The notes beneath the pieces are model-generated. The model saw only the letters and a program-made list of their open reading frames with translations, ran no database searches and had not been told where the DNA came from. From assembly GCA_964522485.1 (NCBI GenBank), contig CAZFUS010000095.1, positions 1 through 9,358 on the forward strand: 9,358 nt of DNA, read 5' to 3'. Shown one piece after another: positions 1-5,424 of this stretch. How positions within the stretch are numbered: position 1 is the stretch's first letter; each line of letters begins with the position of its first letter. Made by a program: the position numbers and the translations under genes. The stretch comes from Methylohalomonas sp964522485 (lineage in GTDB: Bacteria > Pseudomonadota > Gammaproteobacteria > Methylohalomonadales > Methylohalomonadaceae).

Positions 1-173
1 TACGCAACGGCGGGCGGGCGGATGATTATGACGAAGCCCGCGCACAGGCCATCATGGCCGATTCCGAATTCACGCTGCGCATCGGGCTGGAGCGCGGTCA
101 GGCCGTTGCCAGCGTATGGACCTGTGATCTTTCCTATGACTATGTGCGGATCAATGCGGAATACCGTACCTGA
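1..173 (+). CDS. argJ: ArgJ, C-terminal end (glutamate N-acetyltransferase / ornithine acetyltransferase), partial
   Basis: The frame that starts at base 3 runs open for 56 codons to a TGA at 171-173; the gene begins before the window. The tail carries the segment VWTCDLSYDYVRINAEYRT, which I recognise as the characteristic C-terminus of ArgJ (family tails end DLSYDYVKINADYRT or similar). ArgJ transfers the acetyl group between N-acetylornithine and glutamate in the cyclic arginine pathway, in the cytoplasm; some members also use acetyl-CoA. Only the end of the beta chain is present, so the autoproteolytic site and active-site threonine cannot be checked. The next gene on this strand is a Nudix/ThiE-like fusion, a known neighbour of argJ in gammaproteobacteria, although about 430 bp separate them here. 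The 10-bp sequence ACCGTACCTG occurs at the stop codon (163-172) and again at 182-191. Confidence 0.9.
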   Translation, partial: RNGGRADDYDEARAQAIMADSEFTLRIGLERGQAVASVWTCDLSYDYVRINAEYRT

Positions 174-212
174 TGCGGTTAACCGTACCTGGTCTGGTCC
201 CTCGTAGCATCA

Positions 213-232
213 TGCCGGCCGAAGCGCCGGCA
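213..232 (+). terminator. Possible stem-loop terminator after argJ (no T-run)
   Basis: TGCCGGC at 213-219 pairs with GCCGGCA at 226-232, giving a perfect 7-bp GC-rich stem with a 6-base loop, 40 bp after the argJ stop. It is not followed by a run of T, so it is not a classical intrinsic terminator. It may stabilise the 3' end or assist factor-dependent termination. This is inferred from sequence only. Confidence 0.35.
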
Positions 233-281
233 ACCAGTGCCAGCAATTAATTACCTTTAAGATTGACCGATCATCAGATTT

Positions 282-490
282 CCGCTCCCTTCGGGTACGG
301 GCCCCTTTCTTTTGCGCGGCCAAAAGAAAGGGGCGAAAGAAAAGGCCGCCCGAGTGACACGCTATCCTGCGCTCCGCGGCTTTGGCTTGGCGATCCGCCC
401 ACAGCACTTCCCTGTGCTGAGGGCGGATGTGCGGCCTCCGTGCCGCACCCCTTCGGGTGCACGGCCCAAGCCTTGCGGTGCTCGGGCGCG
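282..490. repeat. GC-rich, multi-hairpin intergenic element, probably a dispersed repeat
   Basis: No credible gene lies between argJ and the Nudix fusion (174-603), but the middle of the gap is densely structured. A perfect 14-bp inverted repeat at 301-314/321-334 (CCCCTTTCTTTT against AAAAGAAAGGGG at its core) has a 6-base loop. ATCCGCCC at 393-400 pairs with 421-428 and encloses a second stem, CAGCAC 402-407 with GTGCTG 414-419. GTGCGGC 429-435 pairs with GCCGCAC 442-448, and, as an alternative, GCACCC 445-450 pairs with GGGTGC 455-460. CCCTTCGGGT occurs at both 287-296 and 449-458, each time followed by a G/C tract. The block is open in several frames on both strands without a supported start or RBS. 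The translations, rich in the pattern SF..PKERG..KG, resemble what I remember as spurious predictions from intergenic repeats of beta- and gammaproteobacteria. The boundaries are approximate, and no second copy is present in the window. Confidence 0.6.
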
Positions 491-603
491 TCAAACGGGC
501 AAGTATCCGACAGCTTCCAACCCGGTAGATTTGCAAAGGGACCCGGGCCCGATAAGGCGCGGAACTAAACTGATCAAAGCGAATTGATTAGACTATTCAG
601 CCA

Positions 604-1602
604 ATGGTCAATAATGAACTGCACATCGCCGTCGGCGTCATCATCAATGAGCGCGACGAGGTCCTGGTGGCGCGCCGGCCATTCGATCTGCACCAGGGCG
701 GCCTGTGGGAATTCCCGGGCGGCAAGGTGGAAAGCGGTGAAAATGTCCGCGAGGCGCTGGCGCGTGAACTGCATGAAGAACTCAATCTGGAAGTCGAACA
801 GGCCCGGCCTCTGATTCGCATTCATTATGTTTATCCGGAATATCCGGTATTACTCGATGTCTGGCGGGTGGAGCGCTGGCGGGGAGACATCTTCGGCCGT
901 GAGGCCCAGCCAATTGAATGGCTGGCGATCGACAGACTGCAGGAACGTGATTTTCCGGCCGCCAATCAGCCCATTCTGAACGCCGTGCTGTTACCGCCGG
1001 TGTATTTGATCACACCGGATCTGGGCAGTGAATATTCGCTGTTTTTGGAGCAGGTCGAGCACTGCCTGAAGGCAGGTGTGAGATTACTGCAGTTGCGTTG
1101 CCGGCGCCTGGATGCAGAGCGTTTCCGCTGGCTGGTGCAGGAAGCACGAACACTGTGTCATGACTTTGGCGCCCGGCTGCTGCTGAACGCAGCGGCCGGG
1201 GAGGCGATAGTCGGGTGCGCCGACGGCATTCATCTGCCCAGTGCCCGCCTGCTGCAGTTGAATGAACGGCCGCTCGATCAACAATATCTGGTGGCAGCTT
1301 CGTGTCATAACCGGGTCGAGGTCGAGCATGCCTGTCGTCTGGGTCTGGATTTTCTTGTGCTGTCGCCGATCCAGCCGACTTCCAGTCATCCGGATGCGAC
1401 CCCGCTGGGCTGGGATGGTTTGCGCTGGTTGACTGAATGTTCAAGCATTCCGGTCTACGCCCTCGGCGGGATGCGGCCGGACAGCATGACCCGGGCATGG
1501 GACATGGGTGCCCAGGGCGTCGCCATGCTGAGTGCCGTCTGGAATGCCAGCGATCCGGCGCGTGTTATCCGCGCCTGCTATGAGACCGACGCAGACGCCT
1601 AG
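604..1602 (+). CDS. MutT-like Nudix hydrolase fused to a ThiE/TenI-like domain
   Basis: This is a 332-residue two-domain cytoplasmic protein. Residues 1-130 form a Nudix domain: WEFPGG at 35-40 leads into a Nudix box from G40 to L62 with the pattern Gx5Ex7RELxEE, as in MutT, which hydrolyses 8-oxo-dGTP to keep oxidised guanine out of DNA. The glycine usually found after xEEx is asparagine here (N61). Residues about 134-325 follow the TIM-barrel pattern of thiamine phosphate synthase: YLITPDL 134-140, LLQLR 161-165, LLLN 192-195, ADGIHLPS 206-213, ASCHN 232-236, LSPIQPTSSH 253-262 and YALGGM 285-290. Several catalytic positions of ThiE appear changed, so this half may not make thiamine phosphate. 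The same fusion is a known gammaproteobacterial family often found near argJ, yacG or coaE. The start at 604 is the only likely one, because an in-frame TAG lies at 589-591; no strong Shine-Dalgarno sequence precedes it. It converges on yacG with a 16-bp gap. Confidence 0.9.
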   Translation: MVNNELHIAVGVIINERDEVLVARRPFDLHQGGLWEFPGGKVESGENVREALARELHEELNLEVEQARPLIRIHYVYPEYPVLLDVWRVERWRGDIFGREAQPIEWLAIDRLQERDFPAANQPILNAVLLPPVYLITPDLGSEYSLFLEQVEHCLKAGVRLLQLRCRRLDAERFRWLVQEARTLCHDFGARLLLNAAAGEAIVGCADGIHLPSARLLQLNERPLDQQYLVAASCHNRVEVEHACRLGLDFLVLSPIQPTSSHPDATPLGWDGLRWLTECSSIPVYALGGMRPDSMTRAWDMGAQGVAMLSAVWNASDPARVIRACYETDADA

Positions 1603-1618
1603 GAACCTCTGACTTACC

Positions 1619-1819
1619 CTAGTGACGACTGATGTCGTCCGGATCGGTGTCCGGAAAATCAGAGGTGGGTTCTCCGGTCGGGATGCGATGGCTCTCATCA
1701 AGCCATGCACCCAAGTCAATCAGACGGCAGCGTTCACTACAGAACGGCCGCCAGGGATTGTCTCTGCTCCGGATGGCGGCCTGACCGCATTGCGGGCAAG
1801 TACCTTTGCGTTGCTTCAT
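1619..1819 (-). CDS. yacG: YacG, zinc-binding DNA gyrase inhibitor
   Basis: This 66-residue cytoplasmic protein has the family pattern CPQC (C8, C11), then FCSERC (C27, C31) followed by RLIDLGAWL. Four cysteines bind one zinc, and members of the family bind GyrB and inhibit gyrase supercoiling and DNA binding. The C-terminal tail is acidic (about residues 51-63) and likely disordered, as is normal for the family. Length and motifs match E. coli YacG (65 residues). The ATG overlaps the zapD stop as ATGA (1816-1819) and has no Shine-Dalgarno sequence of its own, so translation is probably coupled to zapD. It is the last gene of the - strand cluster and ends 16 bp from the convergent Nudix/ThiE-like gene; no terminator hairpin is visible in that gap. 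Confidence 0.93.
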   Translation of the reverse strand: MKQRKGTCPQCGQAAIRSRDNPWRPFCSERCRLIDLGAWLDESHRIPTGEPTSDFPDTDPDDISRH

Positions 1820-2586
1820 AAGTTGCAGCAGTGCAGTTCGAATTCAACGTCATCCTGGGTCTGTACAGGTCGTGACAGGGTATCATTTTGTGACATGAAC
1901 CGGACTGTAAAGCGATGGCGCCCGCCGCTGATCTCCGGAAAATAGGGGCTGTCCGGCTGTTCGATTATGCGCAGGAGCTGGTAGGAGATCGTGGTGCCCA
2001 GGCTCTGCTGGAAGACGCCGCCAGTAGCCTGCACGTGGGTAGGGGTGGCACTGTTGCGCAGCATGGCAAGGGTGTAATTGACAGCTTCCTGAATAACCTT
2101 GAGATCCTTGAACCAGCGATCCAGATCAGCGCTCCGCCGTTCGGCCGGCTGACGGAGCCAGTGATGATAGGCTGGCAGATCAAAGCTGCAACTGCCGCCC
2201 GGAATGGCACTGCGCTGCTTGATGGCATTGACCAGTTCATCCGCGCGCAGGGTCTGACCGGGCTGACAATCCGGCCCACGCAGGCGCTCAAGCAATCGAT
2301 AGATGTCCTGCAGCGTAGTGGTCAGCCGCTGGCTGTCGACTGCCGGGTTTTCCTGAAGCCTGGCCAGCGTGCCCGCATGCCGTTCCAGCTCCTTAATAAG
2401 TTCACCTTTGAGATCGCTGCGTGCCAGCTGATCCGCGATATCAATCAGATTGGCCAGTGCTTCGCGGCTGTCCCATTCCCGCTGTCCGTGAAGACGGTAT
2501 TCGATTTTGTCGAACAGATGTTCCAGGCGCAGGAACGAGCGGATCCGTTCATTCAGGGGATGTTCGAAGACAAGACCTTCACTCAC
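1816..2586 (-). CDS. zapD: ZapD, cell division protein that bundles FtsZ (GTG start preferred)
   Basis: ZapD (formerly YacF, DUF1342) binds the C-terminal tail of FtsZ and cross-links protofilaments at the division septum. From the chosen start the protein is 256 residues, close to the 247 of E. coli. FEHPLNERIRSFLRLE at about 7-22 is the diagnostic N-terminal signature; a largely helical middle follows, then the C-terminal beta segment around ISGGRHRFTVRF (about 219-230). The frame remains open to an ATG at 2637, which would add 17 residues (through RRKDTII) unlike family N-termini. I prefer GTG at 2586. It overlaps the coaE stop as GTGAGTGA, it has AAGGA 10 bases upstream, and it places the signature at the usual distance from the N-terminus. 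The ATG at 2637 has no Shine-Dalgarno sequence and would overlap coaE by 59 bases. The stop overlaps the yacG start (ATGA). Confidence 0.92.
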   Translation of the reverse strand: MSEGLVFEHPLNERIRSFLRLEHLFDKIEYRLHGQREWDSREALANLIDIADQLARSDLKGELIKELERHAGTLARLQENPAVDSQRLTTTLQDIYRLLERLRGPDCQPGQTLRADELVNAIKQRSAIPGGSCSFDLPAYHHWLRQPAERRSADLDRWFKDLKVIQEAVNYTLAMLRNSATPTHVQATGGVFQQSLGTTISYQLLRIIEQPDSPYFPEISGGRHRFTVRFMSQNDTLSRPVQTQDDVEFELHCCNL

Positions 2587-3256
2587 GATGATTGTATCCT
2601 TCCGCCGGCAATCCGCCTGAATCACCGGAGTTGACATTTAAACCGGTCGGCCGTGTCCCGGCCAGTTCCAGATAACGGCTATGGAGCCGGGCGACTTCGC
2701 CACGCAAGTGATCCATATCATGGTCGTTGATCAGCACATCATCGGCCAGGCGCAGGCGCTTCTGGCGCGGAAGCTGTCGTTTCATGATCATTTCAACATC
2801 GGTCGCCCGCTGCCGGTCACGTGCCATGACCCGTTCGATCTGCGAACTTTCCGGACAGTCTACGACTAATACACGATCGACCCGTTCGCCGGCCGCGGTT
2901 TCCAACAGCAGCGGCACGACCCACAGTACATAGGGTGCGGTCAGGTTCTGACTGCGCGTTTCCAGTTGCTCATAGACTCTGGGATGCAGCAGGTTTTCCA
3001 GTTGTCGCCGTAAATCATCGTCGGCGAATATGCGCTCACGTAATCTGTCGCGACGCAGCCGGCCTTCCTCGTCCAGAATATCATCACCAAACAAGGCGCG
3101 AATATCCTCCAGGGCCGGCTGGCCTGGCCGGGTCAGTTCCCGCGTCAGCATATCAGCATCCAGCACCGGCACCCTGTGCAGCCGGAACAGTTCAGCCACC
3201 GTCGATTTGCCGCTGCCGATGCCGCCGGTCAGCCCGATTCTCAAGGGACGTTTCAT
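2579..3256 (-). CDS. coaE: CoaE, dephospho-CoA kinase
   Basis: CoaE catalyses the last step of coenzyme A synthesis, ATP-dependent phosphorylation of the 3'-hydroxyl of dephospho-CoA's ribose, in the cytoplasm. From the ATG at 3256 the protein is 225 residues. It shows the P-loop GLTGGIGSGKST at 8-19, the substrate-site DAD at 33-35, LLHP at 89-92, VVPLLLE at 113-119, a lid segment RDRQR at 146-150, and ADDVLIND at 171-178. The frame is open to an ATG 48 bases farther upstream, inside pilD. The start at 3256 is preferred because it overlaps the pilD stop as ATGA and begins MKRPLRIGLTGG, the usual family N-terminus. Residues after about 200 form a non-conserved tail rich in Gly, Asn and Ser, making the protein about 20 residues longer than E. 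coli CoaE (206). Its position directly after pilD is common in gammaproteobacteria. Confidence 0.95.
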   Translation of the reverse strand: MKRPLRIGLTGGIGSGKSTVAELFRLHRVPVLDADMLTRELTRPGQPALEDIRALFGDDILDEEGRLRRDRLRERIFADDDLRRQLENLLHPRVYEQLETRSQNLTAPYVLWVVPLLLETAAGERVDRVLVVDCPESSQIERVMARDRQRATDVEMIMKRQLPRQKRLRLADDVLINDHDMDHLRGEVARLHSRYLELAGTRPTGLNVNSGDSGGLPAEGYNHRE

Positions 3257-4125
3257 ACCGCAAGTGTCCAGTCCAGATAAGCCCGTACCAGACCAGCTCC
3301 CCACAACAGGGCGATCCAGCCGGCAACGGCGAGATACGGGCCGAATGGCAGTGGCTCGCGCCGGTCATAGCCACTGAACAGAACCATGCCGATGCCGATG
3401 ACAGCACCGGCACAAGAAGCCAGGACGATGATCAGCGGCAGCATCTCCCATCCCAGCCACGCACCTAGCATGGCCAGTAATTTGAAATCACCATAACCCA
3501 TGCCCTCCTTGCCGGTCACCAGTCGGAATGCCTGAAAAACCAGCCACAGGATCCCGTATCCGGCTATCGCCCCCAGCACGGCGGATGACAGCGGTGTGAA
3601 CAGACCGAACAGGTTTACCGCGAGGCCCAGCCACAGAAACGGCAGGGTAATGTCATCCGGCAGGTACTTGGTGTCGTAGTCGATCAAGCTCAGTGTCAGC
3701 AAGGCCCAGCTCAGTAATGTGGCGAATACGGCGGGCCAGCCATAACCGAAATGCCAGGCACTCAGTGCCGCCAGCGCAGCGGCGGCTATTTCGACCAGCG
3801 GGTAGCGCGGACTGATAGCGTGTGCACAGGCCGCGCAGCGGCCGCGCAACAACAGGTAACTGACAACCGGAATGTTTTCATACCAGCGGATGGCATGCGC
3901 ACAGTGCGGGCAGCGCGATCCTGGTGTGATCAACGTATATTGCGGTTCTTCCTGATTCGCGGACAGCTCCAGCAATTCCCGGCACTGCCGCCGCCAGTCA
4001 TATTCCATCATGCGCGGCAGCCGGTGAACCACGACATTCAGAAAACTGCCGATTACCAGTCCCAGAACCGCAAAACAGAAGATAAAAGCCATGGAACTGG
4101 CCTGCAGCGTGCTCAGAATCGACAT
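3253..4125 (-). CDS. pilD: PilD, prepilin peptidase and N-methyltransferase
   Basis: PilD is a polytopic inner-membrane aspartic protease that removes the leader peptide of type IV prepilins and type II pseudopilins and methylates the new N-terminus. The 290 residues match the length of Pseudomonas PilD. An N-terminal membrane segment ends in GSFLNVVVHRLP (26-37). The cytoplasmic loop carries the zinc cysteines C72/C75 and C97/C100, with G95, a position implicated in methylation in Pseudomonas. The catalytic aspartates are D149 in LIDYD...LPD and D213 in GYGDFKLLA. Further membrane segments span about 111-147, 161-200 and 225-285. Presence of the cysteine loop predicts a bifunctional enzyme. 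A stem-loop lies between pilC and this gene, and the start has no obvious Shine-Dalgarno sequence. M12 is an alternative start but would shorten the first membrane segment's lead. The stop overlaps the coaE start. Confidence 0.96.
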   Translation of the reverse strand: MSILSTLQASSMAFIFCFAVLGLVIGSFLNVVVHRLPRMMEYDWRRQCRELLELSANQEEPQYTLITPGSRCPHCAHAIRWYENIPVVSYLLLRGRCAACAHAISPRYPLVEIAAAALAALSAWHFGYGWPAVFATLLSWALLTLSLIDYDTKYLPDDITLPFLWLGLAVNLFGLFTPLSSAVLGAIAGYGILWLVFQAFRLVTGKEGMGYGDFKLLAMLGAWLGWEMLPLIIVLASCAGAVIGIGMVLFSGYDRREPLPFGPYLAVAGWIALLWGAGLVRAYLDWTLAV

Positions 4126-4141
4126 GGGAATTGGATCATAA

Positions 4142-4168
4142 GCACCCGGTCATCTGCCGACCGGGCGC
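4142..4168 (-). terminator. Stem-loop in the pilC-pilD spacer (attenuator or RNA-stability element)
   Basis: CCCGGTC at 4145-4151 pairs with GACCGGG at 4159-4165 (7 bp, 7-base loop). After an A/C mismatch, two more pairs (4142-4143 with 4167-4168) extend the stem. It occupies most of the 53-bp gap between the pilC stop and the pilD start. On the - strand it is followed by TTATGATCC rather than a U-run, so complete termination is unlikely. Partial attenuation or 3'-end protection of the pilBC message is more plausible. Confidence 0.4.
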
Positions 4169-4178
4169 TCCGAAAATA

Positions 4179-5396
4179 TCAGACGACCTTACCCATCTGG
4201 AAGATAGGCAGATACATTGAAATAACCAGACCACCTATAATCACACCGAGGAACACCATGATCAATGGTTCCAGCAGACTGCTGAGGGAATCGACGGCAT
4301 TGTCGACTTCTTCTTCATAAAAATCGGCCACCTTTCCCAGCATCTGGTCAAGCGAACCGGCCTCTTCGCCGATGGCTACCATCTGGATGACCATGTTCGG
4401 AAACAGCTGCTGGTCGCGCATAGCGGTCTGCAACTGTGTGCCTGTTGCGATTTCGTCACGCATTTCCATGATGGCTTCCTGGTAAACGATATTACCGGAA
4501 GCGCCGGCCACCGATACCATGGCCTCGACCAGCGGTGTACCGGCCGCGAACATGGTCGAGAGTGTGCGGGCAAAGCGCGCGATAGCGGCCTTGTTGAGAA
4601 TATCGCCGAGCAGGGGGATCTTGAGCAGCATGCGATCGATGAAATGCGCGACCTTCTTGTTGCGTCGACGCGCCTCGAAAATGCCATACACGGTGCCGGC
4701 TATGCCGAGCGCAATTGCCCACCACCAGTTCTGGAATATCTCCGAAAGATGCAGCACGAACTGGGTTGGTGCCGGCAGATCAGCACCGAAACCCCGGAAC
4801 AGTTCCTCGAACTGCGGGATCACGAATATCAGGAGAATCGCTGTTACGATGAAGGCCACGACAATCACCGCGATGGGGTAGAACATGGCCTTCTTGATCT
4901 TGCCTTTGAGTGTTTCGGTCTTTTCTTTGTAGGTGGCGATTTTCTGCAGCAGGGTTTCGAGAATACCGGCGTGCTCGCCGGCTGCGACCAGATTGACGTA
5001 CAGTTCGTCGAAGTACAGGGGCCGTTTGGCCAGCGCATCGGCCAGCGTACCACCGGCCTCGACATCATTTTTAATGCCCAGCACCAGATCCTGCATGCCG
5101 GCGTTTTCATGACCCCGGCCGATGATTTCAAAAGCCTGCACCAGCGGAACGCCGGATGACATCATGGTCGCCAGCTGGCGGCTGAAGACGGAGATATCCT
5201 TGGATTTGATGCGTTTCTTGCCGGAGCCGAACAGAGGCCTGGACTTTTTTCTGACCTTGAGCGGATTGACACCCTGACGACGCAAAACGGCTTTAACCAG
5301 TGCGTCCGAGGTACCGCTCATTTCCCCTTTCACGCGCTTGCCGTTTTTGTCCATGCCCTCCCAGGCAAACATCACTGATTTCGCTGCTTGTGCCAT
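4179..5396 (-). CDS. pilC: PilC, inner-membrane platform protein of the type IV pilus
   Basis: This 405-residue GspF/PilC-family protein is the usual size for PilC. It sits in the inner membrane under the pilus, contacts the PilB and PilT motors, and couples their ATP-driven motion to pilin insertion and removal. Two homologous T2SSF domains are visible, about 69-191 and 272-394. Each holds a matching motif: LVAAGEHAG at about 136-144 and MVAIGEEAG at 339-347. Membrane segments lie near 172-194, 222-240 and 374-397. The N-terminal 60 residues carry FAWEGMDKNGKRVKGEM, normal for the family, then a basic stretch of Lys and Arg. The gene starts 28 bp after the pilB stop, and both are presumably on one message. 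The Shine-Dalgarno match before the ATG is weak. No damage is seen in the frame. Confidence 0.96.
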   Translation of the reverse strand: MAQAAKSVMFAWEGMDKNGKRVKGEMSGTSDALVKAVLRRQGVNPLKVRKKSRPLFGSGKKRIKSKDISVFSRQLATMMSSGVPLVQAFEIIGRGHENAGMQDLVLGIKNDVEAGGTLADALAKRPLYFDELYVNLVAAGEHAGILETLLQKIATYKEKTETLKGKIKKAMFYPIAVIVVAFIVTAILLIFVIPQFEELFRGFGADLPAPTQFVLHLSEIFQNWWWAIALGIAGTVYGIFEARRRNKKVAHFIDRMLLKIPLLGDILNKAAIARFARTLSTMFAAGTPLVEAMVSVAGASGNIVYQEAIMEMRDEIATGTQLQTAMRDQQLFPNMVIQMVAIGEEAGSLDQMLGKVADFYEEEVDNAVDSLSSLLEPLIMVFLGVIIGGLVISMYLPIFQMGKVV

Positions 5397-5424
5397 GGCG
5401 TTTGCTCTGTGTTAGCCGGGTCTG

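Noticed and set aside
163..191. ACCGTACCTG direct repeat at the argJ stop as a possible attachment site
   Set aside because: It is only 10 bp, the copies are 19 bp apart, and there is no integrase or tRNA nearby; a small local duplication is enough.
263..587. Overlapping open frames on both strands in the argJ-Nudix gap
   Set aside because: They coincide with the hairpin-rich repeat, have no RBS, and show low-complexity Arg/Pro/Ala translations. Both strands give a similar PLSFxRxKERG string only because the DNA is palindromic there.
1915..2634. Long + strand open frame opposite zapD
   Set aside because: It is an antisense shadow of zapD, which has clear family motifs and overlapping junctions with its neighbours.
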